A stretch of 32,563 nt of DNA from the NCBI RefSeq assembly GCF_029977985.1, contig NZ_JARKOT010000039.1, positions 1-32,563 of the forward strand, given 5' to 3'. This DNA is from Propioniciclava sp. (lineage in GTDB: Bacteria > Actinomycetota > Actinomycetes > Propionibacteriales > Propionibacteriaceae). Position 1 is the first letter of the stretch; each line of letters begins with the position of its first letter. The notes beneath the pieces were generated by a model. The model was not told the DNA's origin. It did no database searches and saw nothing but the letters and a program-made list of their open reading frames with translations. Below are positions 16,344-26,672 of the stretch, piece after piece. The position numbers were made by a program, and so were the translations under genes.

Positions 16344-16878
16344 GTGAGGACGCCGACCCGCGAGGACCGCTACGGCGCCGTCTTCCGCGCCCACTACGCG
16401 GACGTGCTGGCCTTCGTCCGGCGTCGTTACGCGGGGGACGCCGAGGTGGTCGTCGCGGAGACGTTCACGGTCTTGTGGCGCCGTTTCGACCACGTGCCGG
16501 GGGACGCCGACGGCGTCCGGGCATGGCTTTTCACCACGGCGCGGAACCTCGTTCTCAACGCCCAGCGCGCCGATCGGCGGCGGGGTGCGCTCGGGGTGCG
16601 GGTGGCCGAAGCCACGCCTTCCCCAGCTCGCGCTCGAACCGGACCGGGCGGCGCAGCGGCTGGACCTCGCCCGGGCCTGGAACCGGTTGCCCGACGACTC
16701 GCAGGAGGCGCTCGCCCTCCACCTGTTCGAGGGCGTCGCCTCGCCGCGCGCCGCCCAGGTGCTCGGCATCAGTGCTGCTGCCTACCGGGCCCGGCTGGCG
16801 CGCGCCCGCCACAGGCTCGCCGCGCTGCTCGGCAGCCCCGATTCGGACGACCCTGACCCCGTGGAGGTGTCTCGATGA
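16344..16878 (+). pseudogene. ECF sigma factor gene with one frameshift
   Basis: Two overlapping frames together give one ECF-type sigma factor. From the GTG at 16344: DRYGAVFRAHYADVLAFVRRRY..EVVVAETFTVLWRRF..VRAWLFTTARNLVLNAQRADRRR (region 2). After about 16615-16630 (CCTTCCCC) the product continues in the +1 frame: LALEPDRAAQRLDLARAWNRLPDDSQEALALHLFEGVASPRAAQVLGISAAAYRARLARARHRL (region 4 with HTH), ending at TGA 16876-16878. The stop overlaps the ATG of the membrane partner (ATGA). As read, the product loses region 4. No other lesion is seen, so this is a fresh inactivation, a sequencing error in a C run, or (less likely) programmed shifting. Confidence 0.8.
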
Positions 16879-18220
16879 ACGACGGTCTCCTGCGCACGCT
16901 CGACCCGGCCCCGGCCTTCACCCCGAGGACGCCGCCACCAGCGAGGCGCTGCTGACGACGATCCTCGCCGAGCAGGTGCCCTCTGGACGCCGCCCCGCTC
17001 GCCTGGTGCTCGCCGCGGCCGCGGCCGTGCTCGCCGTGGCGGGCGTCGTGTGGGGGGCCAACCTCGGCCGGCCCGCTCTCGTCGCCGCGCCCACGCCTGC
17101 CCCCACCGGCCGCACCACTCCCACGCCCACCGCGACGCCGTCGGGACCGGTCACCGCCTCGGCGGCGCCCTCGTCCGCCTGGCCCACCCCCACCCTGAGC
17201 TGTTCCGACTTCCGCGCCGCGTGGCGGGCGGCGTTCGCCAGCCGCATCGACTTCCCGCCGAGCGCCGGCCGCGACCCGGTGCTCGTGGGCGTCGACGGTG
17301 AGCGGGAGCTGGTCGAGGGCACCGTGGCGGGGGAGCGGCTCGTTCAAGATTTCCCCGACGGTCTGGCGGGCGTGCCCCGCCGCCTGACCACCCTGCCCGA
17401 CGGAGCGTTCTTCGCCGCCCCGGTCATCCAGCGCGACCGCATCCTGTTCGTCGTGCTCGACGCGGGCATGAGCGCCCGGGGCCCGTGGCGGCTCTTCCTG
17501 GCAGAGGGCGGAGCCGCGCCGCGGATCGTGCTGAGCGGGGACAGCCACACCGAGCGCCCACCGCTCTACCCGGTCTGGATGGTGGGCGACCAGTTGACGT
17601 GGATCGCGGCGACGGGCGAGACCACCATCCCGCCGCCGCTGGTCGTGCGCCAATTGGACCTGGCGACTGCAGGGGCCAACCCGGTCGACGTGCGGGAGCT
17701 CGGTGAGCGCAACTGGGCGTTGACCGATTCCTTCCTGTTGGCGTGGACCGAGGATCGCGACCTGACGGCGTTCGACCGGGAGAGCTTGGCTCTCGTGGCG
17801 ACACCGCCCGGTTTCGGCGACGTCCTCTCCACCCTGGCTGTCGATGGTGACCGGCTGCTGTACACCTCCCAGCTGAGCTACCGGGCAAACGATCCGACCA
17901 CGGTCCTGCGGCTCCTCGATCTCAAGGCGGGGACGGTGCAGGACGTGCTCACGCTCGACGGTGAGCTCTCCCACGCCATGATGAGTGGCGATCTCGCGCT
18001 CGTGGCGCCGGTCGATGAGTCCCGGCTGCTGGTGGATCTGCGCTCCGGCAACGCCATCGAGCTGGTGGGATCGACCGCCGGGCGTCTTGACGGCTTCGAC
18101 ATCTCGCTCCGCGGTGGGTCGCTGTCGATCACCCGGAGCGAGGAGGCCAGGGGGATCGTGCACACCGTCGGGTCCGTCGATCTCGCGGCCCTCCCCACCG
18201 TGGTGCCGCCGAACTGTTGA
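16875..18220 (+). pseudogene. sigma-factor membrane partner with one frameshift near the start
   Basis: The ATG at 16875 overlaps the sigma TGA and reads MNDGLLRTLDPAPA; after ~16918-16926 (TTCACCCC) the product continues in another frame as [50 protein letters not shown]..., open to 18220. The restored protein has a short cytosolic N-terminus, one TM helix (~38-56), a Thr/Pro/Ala linker, and ~370 external residues with repeated Asp/Gly/Trp turns (SGDSHTERPPLYPVWMVGDQLTWIA, LAVDGDRLLYTSQL) suggesting a beta-propeller. This is the layout of an anti-sigma-like or sensor partner, but no ZAS zinc motif is seen. As sequenced the first frame ends after ~23 codons. Confidence 0.75.
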
Positions 18221-18271
18221 GTCAGCCTTGGTGAGTCAGCCCTGGTGAGTCAGCCCTGGTGAGTCAACCAG
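18218..18271. repeat. 14-bp tandem repeat giving stop codons in all frames on both strands
   Basis: TGAGTCAGCCYTGG is repeated at 18218-18231, 18232-18245 and 18246-18259, with a degenerate fourth copy (18260-18271). Each copy holds TGAGTCA, which reads TGA on both strands. Because 14 is not a multiple of 3, three copies put TGA in every frame. The stop of the sigma partner (18218-18220) and the stop of the convergent DUF4307 gene (18266-18264) both lie inside the repeat. Confidence 0.9.
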
Positions 18272-18665
18272 TAGCGCGGCAGGAGGTCACGGACGCCGAC
18301 GTGGCGCGCTTGAACGTGCGGATCGTGCGCTCGACGGTTTCGAGCCGGTCCGTGCCTGGCTCCAGCACGATGTCGATCTCGCCCACGGTGTCCGTCCCCA
18401 CCGCTTGGGCCTTCACGCCGCACACGCCGGGCACGCTCGGGTCGGGGCGCTCGACGGTGATCCGCACGTCGACCTCCGTGTCGGACCGCACCTCGTACGC
18501 CACCAGCTTCGCAGCGATCACCGGGTTCGCCCCGTGGAGTGCCGACCACAGCAGCCACGGCGTCCCGATCGCCATGAGCAGCGCGGCGACCGCGATCCAC
18601 GTCCACCGCGGCAGCGCGGGGGCCGGGTAGCGCCGGGCGATCCGGTCGGCGTCCGTCTGATCCAC
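18264..18665 (-). CDS. DUF4307 membrane protein
   Basis: A 133-residue protein with one TM helix (~22-44, [20 protein letters not shown]) and an external beta-rich domain with [39 protein letters not shown], typical of DUF4307. Two Cys (in GVCGV and SVTSCR) could form a disulfide. Function is unknown. It is divergent from mca, as in mycobacteria (Rv1081c/Rv1082, from memory). The GTG at 18665 is 6 nt after CACGAT, a near-match to the leaderless -10 pattern in this window. The stop codon sits in the 14-bp repeat, so the native C-terminus may have been altered by repeat growth. Confidence 0.8.
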   Translation of the reverse strand: MDQTDADRIARRYPAPALPRWTWIAVAALLMAIGTPWLLWSALHGANPVIAAKLVAYEVRSDTEVDVRITVERPDPSVPGVCGVKAQAVGTDTVGEIDIVLEPGTDRLETVERTIRTFKRATSASVTSCRATG

Positions 18666-18748
18666 CCCGCCATCGTGCCACGACCCCCACCGGGACGCCG
18701 CTGCCGCCGGTTTGGTGCCGGGCCGGGGCGGGGCGGAGAATGGCGGCC

Positions 18749-19684
18749 ATGTCCGAGACCACCCAGCGTGTGGACGCCGCCGGTGAACCCCTGCGGCTGC
18801 TCGCCGTGCACGCGCACCCCGACGACGAATCGAGCAAGGGTGCCGCATCGGTGGCGAAGTACGTGGCGGAGGGCGTCCAGGTGCTCGTGGCGACGCTGAC
18901 CGGCGGCGAGCGCGGCGACATCCTCAACCCGCGCATGGACACCCCCGAGAACTGGGCCAACATCGGGCCCCTGCGGGCCGCCGAGATGGCGCACGCCCGC
19001 GAGATCCTCGGCGTGGAGCAGACGTGGTTGGGGTTCATCGACTCCGGCCTGCCGCAGGGTGACCCGCTGCCGCCCCTGCCCGACGGGTGTTTCGCGCTCG
19101 TGCCCTTGGAGGAGGCGGCGAGGGCGCTGGTGAAGGTGATCCGGACGTTCCGCCCGCACGTCGTCACGACCTACGACGAGAACGGCGGCTACCCGCACCC
19201 CGACCACATCCGCTGCCACGACGTGACGATGGCGGCGGTGGAGGCGGCGTCCGACCCGGATGCCTACCCCGAGGCAGGCGAGCCCTGGGCTGTGCTCAAG
19301 GTCTACTACCACATGACGTTCCACCGGCAGCGCATGGTGGCGCTGGACAAGGCGATGCACGAGCACGGTCTCGAATCCCCCTACGCCGAGCGCCTCAAGG
19401 ACTGGCCGGAGGATCCCAGCCAGGCTGCCCGGCTGACGACCTTCGTGCCCTGCGGCGACTACTTCTCGGTGCGCGACGACGCCCTGCGCGCGCACGCGAC
19501 CCAGATCGACCCGGACGGGTTCTGGTTCGCCGTGCCGCTGGCCATCCAGCAGAAGGTATGGCCCACCGAGGACTACCAGTTGGCCAAGTCGCGGGTGGCG
19601 ACGACGCTGCCGGAGGACGACCTCTTCGCCGGGATCGACACCCACGAGACGGATAGGGTGGGCACGTGGTTCTACTCGATCTGA
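18749..19684 (+). CDS. mca: mycothiol S-conjugate amidase
   Basis: A 311-residue zinc hydrolase of the PIG-L/LmbE family that splits mycothiol S-conjugates to a mercapturic acid and GlcN-Ins, a detoxification step. The zinc ligands are visible in AHPDDE (H23, D26) and HPDH (H153). Compared with MshB it has the longer Mca form and the family block [17 protein letters not shown] and [25 protein letters not shown] at 18740 and 18749 are both possible; 18749 has an SD-like GGAG 8 nt upstream and fits family length. Presence of mca implies a mycothiol-producing actinobacterium. The next small gene starts inside its 3' end. Confidence 0.95.
   Translation: MSETTQRVDAAGEPLRLLAVHAHPDDESSKGAASVAKYVAEGVQVLVATLTGGERGDILNPRMDTPENWANIGPLRAAEMAHAREILGVEQTWLGFIDSGLPQGDPLPPLPDGCFALVPLEEAARALVKVIRTFRPHVVTTYDENGGYPHPDHIRCHDVTMAAVEAASDPDAYPEAGEPWAVLKVYYHMTFHRQRMVALDKAMHEHGLESPYAERLKDWPEDPSQAARLTTFVPCGDYFSVRDDALRAHATQIDPDGFWFAVPLAIQQKVWPTEDYQLAKSRVATTLPEDDLFAGIDTHETDRVGTWFYSI
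19654..19659 (+). promoter_or_regulatory. -10 inside the mca 3' end (TAGGGT)
   Basis: TAGGGT is 6 nt before the GTG at 19666, within the last codons of mca, so the small membrane gene may have its own leaderless transcript. Confidence 0.5.
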
Positions 19685-19866
19685 ATCCGCTGCCGAGCTG
19701 GACGCCGTTCGCCGTGGCGGTCCTCATGCTCGTGGTGCTCGGGCTGCTGTGGCTCTCGATGCGCACGCACCTCAAGCGCGCGGATCGTTTCGCAGCCGAG
19801 GACGAGGCGCGTGCGGCCGGGGAGGCGGCGTCCGTCGCGTCGGCGCCCTCGCCGGACGAGACGTGA
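19666..19866 (+). CDS. small membrane protein, Rv1083-like
   Basis: A 66-residue protein with one TM helix (~12-32, [21 protein letters not shown]) followed by a basic-acidic tail ([23 protein letters not shown]). It overlaps the end of mca by 19 bp in another frame, and has its own TAGGGT hexamer 6 nt before the GTG. In mycobacteria a small membrane gene holds the same place after mca (from memory), and the next gene there is the DUF255 gene; here the AbiE-like cassette intervenes. Function is unknown. Confidence 0.75.
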   Translation: MVLLDLNPLPSWTPFAVAVLMLVVLGLLWLSMRTHLKRADRFAAEDEARAAGEAASVASAPSPDET

Positions 19867-19882
19867 CCGCCGGCGTCCGATG

Positions 19883-19894
19883 AACCGCCTCGCG
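19883..19894. repeat. left copy of the 12-bp direct repeat flanking the AbiE-like cassette
   Basis: AACCGCCTCGCG occurs here, right after an ATG (19880-19882), and again at 22043-22054 as codons 3-6 of the DUF255 gene. The left copy reads MNRLA, close to MANRLA of that gene, and lies 13 nt after the stop of the small membrane gene. It looks like a remnant of the original DUF255 start. Confidence 0.65.
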
Positions 19895-19925
19895 CAGGAC
19901 CAGAACCGCGGGGGTCAAGTCCTGA

Positions 19926-20738
19926 TCAGGTCAATTCCGACAACAGGTCCTGTGCGAGGAAGCTGACCGAAGCCGAAACAGTGTCTGGCTGGCCGACTCC
20001 TTCCTCGGCGCGCCCGGCCATGGTGGCGCCGAGGGTATCTGCGGTTGCGAAGAGTTGCTCGAGATAGCGCAGAGCCTGCGTGGTGGCCACGTGGGAGAGC
20101 TCGTCGGCGAGAAGATGCTGCATGGTCTCCGCGAGATCCGGGGTCTTGGTCGCAACCAGCAGGCGGTAGATGTCGTGAGCGTCCTTGTCGTTGAGACGGT
20201 CGGGCGTGTTGACGCGTTCGCCCAGTTTGTGGAGCTTCGCCACCAGCAGAGCCGCTGAGCCTGCGACGTTGATGACGACGCTCCGGCCATCGCCATCGAG
20301 GGAAGAGACGGTCATGAGAGACCTGTCCATGATCGCCGCCTCAAGTCCGGCGGCCCGGCGTGCCGAGCGCTTGTCGTGGGGTGGGATGCGGACGCCGCGA
20401 CGGCTCCCCGCCCCGGCGAGCGGTTCGGGGACCATCAGGTCGACGGGGATCCCTGTGGGTGAGATCCACGCGCCTGGTTGCTGACTGACCGGGTCGAGGA
20501 TGAAGCCCGCGCTGGTCATCGCTTGCTCGAGCAGAGGATCCTCGCCGAGTCTTCGGGTGTCGATGGCGAGGTCGGAGTCCTTGGTTGCTTCAGCGAGGGC
20601 GAAGGTGGCATGACCCGTGCGCAGGTAGATCGCTTGTGAACCGATGAGGATCACCGATGCCTTGTGGGCTTCGAGTGCGGTGATCGCATCGAGCAGAGCG
20701 GCGCGTGCCTCAACGATCACGTTGTCGGCGCCAGGCAT
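19926..20738 (-). CDS. AbiEii-like nucleotidyltransferase (putative toxin)
   Basis: A 270-residue protein with the minimal nucleotidyltransferase signature: GS (33-34) in LIGSQAIYLR, the DxD pair D54/D56 in TKDSDLAID, and a third acid D100 in GIPVDLMVPE. The C-terminal half has the AbiEii-like helix VAGSAALLVAKLHKLGERV and DKDAHDIYRLL. AbiEii/MenT toxins of type IV toxin-antitoxin systems use such a fold to transfer nucleotides to RNA targets. Its ATG at 20738 (SD GAAGGAGA) overlaps the 3' end of the upstream partner by 29 bp, so translation is coupled. This family also includes NTases without proven toxicity, so the toxin role is inferred from pairing. Confidence 0.75.
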   Translation of the reverse strand: MPGADNVIVEARAALLDAITALEAHKASVILIGSQAIYLRTGHATFALAEATKDSDLAIDTRRLGEDPLLEQAMTSAGFILDPVSQQPGAWISPTGIPVDLMVPEPLAGAGSRRGVRIPPHDKRSARRAAGLEAAIMDRSLMTVSSLDGDGRSVVINVAGSAALLVAKLHKLGERVNTPDRLNDKDAHDIYRLLVATKTPDLAETMQHLLADELSHVATTQALRYLEQLFATADTLGATMAGRAEEGVGQPDTVSASVSFLAQDLLSELT

Positions 20739-21873
20739 CCGGGTTCTCCTTCATCCAGCCCAACAGGTATTCGCCCTCGGCAGGGTTTCGGCCGGGGACG
20801 CCAAGGAGGTCGGCAACGGCCTGACTGGGAGCAACGATGGTGATGTCTCTCCAGGTCGAGGTGCGCTGGAAGACCACGGGGGAACGTGGCGCCGCGAGGA
20901 TGACATTGGCTCCCGTCTCGACAGGTCGAAGCCCAAGGTCCGACGCGAGCCTCGGTGGATCGTCTGCGTAGACGAGCCCCAGCCGAGCTTCGGCGTATGC
21001 GGCATAGGGCTGGGCGGCCAAGGAGCCACTCACCGCGTAGCGCTGCGATGGTGTCTGTGTGCCGAGCTTCTCGACGAGGCTGCCGAGCCCGCGCGGCTCA
21101 AGGAAGCCACGCGTCGTGCTGGTGTCGAGGTATCGAGCGTCCTGGCTCCACCGCCGAAGCAGCTCGGGCCAGTCGGCATCCGTGATCGGCCCGCGTTCTC
21201 GGCGGGTGAGCAACCCTTCGCCGACGAGATAGTCGCTGAGGCGATAGGCAGCGCCGAGCGATGCGCCAGCCAAGTCCGCGAGATCGGCGACGGAGTATGG
21301 CGGGGCGAAGTCAGCAAGCGCACGCACGAGCAAGGCGGCAGGTAGGCCCTTCAGGCTGGTCGTCGGGCGCCCGGGACCTCGCCACGGATCAGCACTCGCT
21401 CCTCGATCGGACAGCAGGATCAGTGGGTCTTCCGACATCAGGTACAGGTTTCCGGTGGCGTCGGCGTAGGCGATGCCCCGTTCCTTCAACACCCGCTGCT
21501 GCTGGGTGCTGAGGTAGCGTGCGACCAACATCGGCAGCATCGGAGCCGGGGTGGCCGGCGTGCCCTCCTGCCGGTCGAGGAGTTGATTGATGGTGGGGAT
21601 CAGGTTGCTCGAAGCCAGGGCACGCTTGGCCTCGACGGCGTACGTCGCCACCGTCGTGCCTTCTCGCATGAGAAATAGGCGACAGTCCGGACGCCGGGAA
21701 GCGTTGGTGGGGTCGTCCAATCCGCCGATCTCGGTCTTCGCCTGGGCCGACCAGCCCGGTGGGAGTGCGGTTTGGATGCGCGCGGCCGCCGACCGCAAGA
21801 CCTCTGCGTCGCTCTTGGGTTCATCGCCGTAGCCTTCTGAGGGCCCGGGAGGCGTGCGCTGGCGTCCGGCCAT
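20710..21873 (-). CDS. AbiEi-like winged-helix protein with PD-(D/E)xK-like N-terminal motif (putative antitoxin/regulator)
   Basis: A 387-residue protein, first gene of the cassette. The N-terminal part has RPD63...E81-A-K83, the spacing of a PD-(D/E)xK nuclease core, followed by VARYLSTQQQRVLKERGIAYADATGN (118-142). The middle is a winged helix (~178-230, YSVADLADLAGASLGAAYRLSDYLVGEGLLTR). The C-terminal part (YAVSGSLAAQPYA..., VILAAPRSPVVFQRT, VAPSQAVADLL..GRNPAEGEYLLGWM) matches AbiEi-type antitoxin C-terminal domains. The ATG at 21873 is set by TATTAT 6 nt upstream. The segment has more AT and rarer codons than its neighbours, which fits transfer. Confidence 0.75.
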   Translation of the reverse strand: MAGRQRTPPGPSEGYGDEPKSDAEVLRSAAARIQTALPPGWSAQAKTEIGGLDDPTNASRRPDCRLFLMREGTTVATYAVEAKRALASSNLIPTINQLLDRQEGTPATPAPMLPMLVARYLSTQQQRVLKERGIAYADATGNLYLMSEDPLILLSDRGASADPWRGPGRPTTSLKGLPAALLVRALADFAPPYSVADLADLAGASLGAAYRLSDYLVGEGLLTRRERGPITDADWPELLRRWSQDARYLDTSTTRGFLEPRGLGSLVEKLGTQTPSQRYAVSGSLAAQPYAAYAEARLGLVYADDPPRLASDLGLRPVETGANVILAAPRSPVVFQRTSTWRDITIVAPSQAVADLLGVPGRNPAEGEYLLGWMKENPDAWRRQRDR

Positions 21874-21879
21874 TTCTCG

Positions 21880-21885
21880 ATAATA
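21880..21885 (-). promoter_or_regulatory. -10 of leaderless AbiE-like operon (TATTAT)
   Basis: TATTAT on the minus strand is 6 nt before the ATG at 21873. It is among the most AT-rich hexamers in the window. Confidence 0.65.
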
Positions 21886-21984
21886 TCCTAGTTCCACGCA
21901 TCGCGGAAGGTGGCTATTTTCGAGACACTCGACACCTCTACGCTGGAAGCCTCATCGTACGCCGCACGCATGCATCCCTCTGGT

Positions 21985-22008
21985 GCATCACTCGATCCAA
22001 AGTGATGC
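21985..22008. repeat. 8-bp perfect inverted repeat (hairpin) before the DUF255 gene
   Basis: GCATCACT (21985-21992) and AGTGATGC (22001-22008) enclose an 8-nt spacer, 29 bp upstream of the DUF255 start. It may be an operator, an attenuator hairpin, or a piece of the inserted cassette end. Confidence 0.4.
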
Positions 22009-22036
22009 CGCTGCCACTCGTCAGGAGTCCAAGGAA

Positions 22037-24180
<2,144 letters not shown>

Positions 24181-24181
<1 letters not shown>

Positions 24182-24939
24182 TGGCGGGTGGGTACTTCTC
24201 GGCGAAACCGCCGGCTGAACCCTTCCGGTTGTTCGGACGCGCGCATCTGGTGGCGCTGGGCGTGGTCGGCGGGGGGATCGCGGCGCTGGGGTGCCTGCGG
24301 GGACAGTCGCCGGAGACGCTGGCGGCGGTGAAGCGCGGGCTGGTGGTGGCGACCTTCGCCCAAGAGCTGTTCCTGCACGGGTGGCGGGCGGCCACGGGGC
24401 GCTGGACGCTCACCGAGATGCTCCCCGTGCACGCGTGCACCTGGGCGCTGTGGCTCGGCGGCGTCGGCGCGCTGACGGGGAACCGGACGATGCGCGACTA
24501 CAGCTACTACCTCGGCATCGCCGGGGCGATGCAGGCACTGCTGACGCCCGACCTGGCCGAGTACGGCCCCGGGAACGTGCAGTTCGCGCAGTTCTTCGCG
24601 AGCCACGGGCTGATCGTGGCGCTCCCGGTGCACCTGCTGCTGCACGAGGGCTACCGGCCGACGTGGCGTGGCGCGGCGCGGACGTTGGGGGTGCTGGCCG
24701 GCCAGGCGGTCCTGGCCTACGCCGTCAACGAGCGGGTAGGCAGCAACTACCTCTTCGTGAGCCGCAAACCCCCGACGGCGAGCCTGCTGGACCGCCTGCC
24801 CCCGTGGCCGGCCTACATACCGGTGTTGTACACGTTGGCGGCCGGCGGCATCGCCGTCATGACGGTGCCTTTCGCCGGCGTGCCGGGGCAGGGACTGCGC
24901 CGGCGGCGTCCGGCCGGGGAGAACGTCAGCGGAGGATGA
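24181..24939 (+). CDS. TIGR02206 family integral membrane protein (YwaF-like)
   Basis: A 252-residue membrane protein with about six to seven TM helices. It has the family signs FRLFGRAHLVAL, the TM pattern around TLTEMLPVHACTWAL, the Asp/Tyr-rich YSYYLGIAGAMQALLTPDL and the hallmark NYLFVSRKPPTASLLDRLPPWPAYI. Function is unknown. Its ATG overlaps the last base of the DUF255 stop (TGATG), so it is coupled. The 3' end overlaps the convergent TrhA gene by 14 bp. Confidence 0.85.
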
Positions 24940-25570
24940 CGATCGCGATCGCGGCGAAGTGACACAGGGCGGCCACAATCGTGCACGCGTGGAAGATCTC
25001 GTGGTAGCCGAACCAAGCGGGGGACGGATCGGGGAGCTTGCGGGCGTAGATGACGGCGCCGACCGTGTAGATCAGGCCGCCGAGGACGATGAGCGACACG
25101 ATCAGCGGGCCGCCCGCGTTCCAGAACGGCACGAGCCAGCCGACCGCGACCCAGCCCATGACGAGGTAGAGCCCGGTGTAGAGCCAGCGGGGGGCGTTCA
25201 TCCAGCCCATCTTGAAGCCGATGCCGGCGGCGGCGATGCCCCAGATGAGGACGAGGAGGAGGGTACGGCTCCAGCCGGAGAGGAGCATGAGCGCGAGGGG
25301 GGTGTAGGTGCCCGCGATGAAGACGAAGATGTTGGCGTGGTCGGCGCGGCGGAGGAACGCGGCCATGCGTTGGCCCCAGCTGCCGCGATGGTAGATGGCG
25401 GACGTGGCGAACAGCAGCGTGGCGCCGACGAGGTAGACGGCCAGGCCGATGCGGCCGATGAGCGACGGTGTCGCGACGAGGAGGATGAGGCCCGCCAACT
25501 GGATGAGCGGGGCCATCCCGAGATGCAGCCAGCCGCGCAGCTTCGGCTTGAGCGGCGTCAGGACGTCCAT
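24926..25570 (-). CDS. trhA: hemolysin III/TrhA family membrane protein
   Basis: A 214-residue seven-TM protein of the PAQR/hemolysin III family. Visible are the ligands of the presumed zinc site: SAIYHR (Ser, His), ADHANIFVFIAGTYTP (Asp) and HEIFHACTIVAALCHFAAI (His pair). Bacterial members affect membrane energetics or lipid homeostasis; hemolysis is not a safe inference. The ATG at 25570 is 7 nt after TAGGGT, so it is probably leaderless. It is divergent from the 2-hydroxyacid dehydrogenase gene, with an operator-like palindrome in the shared region. Confidence 0.9.
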   Translation of the reverse strand: MDVLTPLKPKLRGWLHLGMAPLIQLAGLILLVATPSLIGRIGLAVYLVGATLLFATSAIYHRGSWGQRMAAFLRRADHANIFVFIAGTYTPLALMLLSGWSRTLLLVLIWGIAAAGIGFKMGWMNAPRWLYTGLYLVMGWVAVGWLVPFWNAGGPLIVSLIVLGGLIYTVGAVIYARKLPDPSPAWFGYHEIFHACTIVAALCHFAAIAIVILR

Positions 25571-25577
25571 GGTGTCC

Positions 25578-25583
25578 ACCCTA
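25578..25583 (-). promoter_or_regulatory. -10 of leaderless trhA (TAGGGT)
   Basis: TAGGGT on the minus strand is 7 nt before the ATG at 25570. Confidence 0.6.
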
Positions 25584-25596
25584 CTACTTGACTCAG

Positions 25597-25615
25597 CGTA
25601 AGTTACGGTCACGTA
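25597..25615. promoter_or_regulatory. operator-like palindromes between trhA and the dehydrogenase
   Basis: Two overlapping palindromes occur: CGTAAGTTACG (25597-25607) and TACG-N4-CGTA (25604-25615). They lie 14-32 bp upstream of the trhA -10, about where its -35 should be. The size and symmetry suit a TetR-type repressor; no regulator gene is beside them. Confidence 0.4.
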
Positions 25616-25681
25616 GGTAAGGGTAGGTCGGCTGCGTGCTGGGTGCAAGTCGGGCGGTGACGAGACCGTCAACCCGAGGAG

Positions 25682-25687
25682 TAGCGT
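25682..25687 (+). promoter_or_regulatory. -10 of leaderless hydroxyacid dehydrogenase gene (TAGCGT)
   Basis: TAGCGT is 7 nt before the GTG at 25695. Confidence 0.55.
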
Positions 25688-25694
25688 CAGCGTC

Positions 25695-26636
25695 GTGAAG
25701 ATCCTCGCCACCACCAACGCCCCCTTCGAGTTCACCCCGCCGGAGGACGTCGCGGTCGTCGGCATCGACGAGAACGAGCCGGTCCCGCCCGAGCACCTGG
25801 ACGCCGACGCCGCCATCCTCCAGGGGTGGACGAGCCCGGCCGCCAGCCAACTGGCTCGCGAGGCGACCCATCTCCGCTGGGTCCAGACCCTCGCCGCAGG
25901 CCCGGACGGTGTCCTCGCCGCGGGCTTCCCCGCCAGCGTCACCATCACGAACGGCCGCGGCCTGCACGACCTCACCGTCTCCGAAACCGCCGTCGCGCTG
26001 GCCCTTGCCGGCGTCCTACAGTTTCCCGCGATGCTGGCCGCGCAACGGGCCCACCATTGGGACCCCCACTTCGGGCGCTGGCGCACCCTCCGCCCCGAGG
26101 GCCAGCTCGGCTCCCTCATCGACACCGAGGTCCTCGTGTGGGGCTTCGGCGCGATCGGCCAGCACACGGCCCGCCTGTTCACCGCGCTGGGGGCGCGCGT
26201 GCGGGGTGTCGCACGCAGCGCCGGCGAACGCGCGGGCTTCGAGGTCTTCAGCGACGCCGACCTGGCCACCTTGCTCCCGCAGACCGATGTGCTCGTCATG
26301 GTGCTCCCCGCCACCCCGGACACCTACCACGCGTTGGACGCCGACCGCCTCGCCCTCCTGCCCGCTCACGCCTGGCTCGTCAACGTCGGCCGCGGCACGA
26401 CGGTCGACCCGGACGCCCTCGCCGCCGCCCTCACCGCCGGGCGCCTCGGCGGCGCCGCCCTCGACGTCGTCGAGCCCGAGCCCTACCCGCCCGACGGGCC
26501 CCTGTGGAGCACGCCCAACACGATTCTCGTGCCCCACATGGCGGGCGGCGTCGCTCATGGTTCCGACGCGCTCTTCAACGACAACCTCGCCCGTCTGCGC
26601 GCCGGGCGGCCGTTGCGGAATGCCGTTGAACGCTGA
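25695..26636 (+). CDS. D-isomer-specific 2-hydroxyacid dehydrogenase
   Basis: A 313-residue NAD(P)-dependent dehydrogenase that reduces 2-oxo acids or the reverse. The Rossmann motif is VWGFGAIGQHTAR (148-160), and the catalytic triad is R233 in VNVGRGTTVD, E262 in DVVEPEP and H281 in VPHMAGG. The substrate domain has QTLAAGPDGV and NGRGLHDLTVSETAV. Substrate cannot be assigned; glyoxylate/hydroxypyruvate reductase-like roles are possible. The GTG start has no SD and a TAGCGT hexamer 7 nt upstream. In my memory of the mycobacterial block this gene is not there, so it may be a lineage-specific addition. Confidence 0.9.
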   Translation: MKILATTNAPFEFTPPEDVAVVGIDENEPVPPEHLDADAAILQGWTSPAASQLAREATHLRWVQTLAAGPDGVLAAGFPASVTITNGRGLHDLTVSETAVALALAGVLQFPAMLAAQRAHHWDPHFGRWRTLRPEGQLGSLIDTEVLVWGFGAIGQHTARLFTALGARVRGVARSAGERAGFEVFSDADLATLLPQTDVLVMVLPATPDTYHALDADRLALLPAHAWLVNVGRGTTVDPDALAAALTAGRLGGAALDVVEPEPYPPDGPLWSTPNTILVPHMAGGVAHGSDALFNDNLARLRAGRPLRNAVER

Positions 26637-26659
26637 GCCCGAGCCGAGGAGGCGGCCGC

Positions 26660-26665
26660 TACGCT
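26660..26665 (+). promoter_or_regulatory. -10 of leaderless prenyl synthase gene (TACGCT)
   Basis: TACGCT is 7 nt before the ATG at 26673. Confidence 0.6.
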
Positions 26666-26672
26666 GAGCGCC

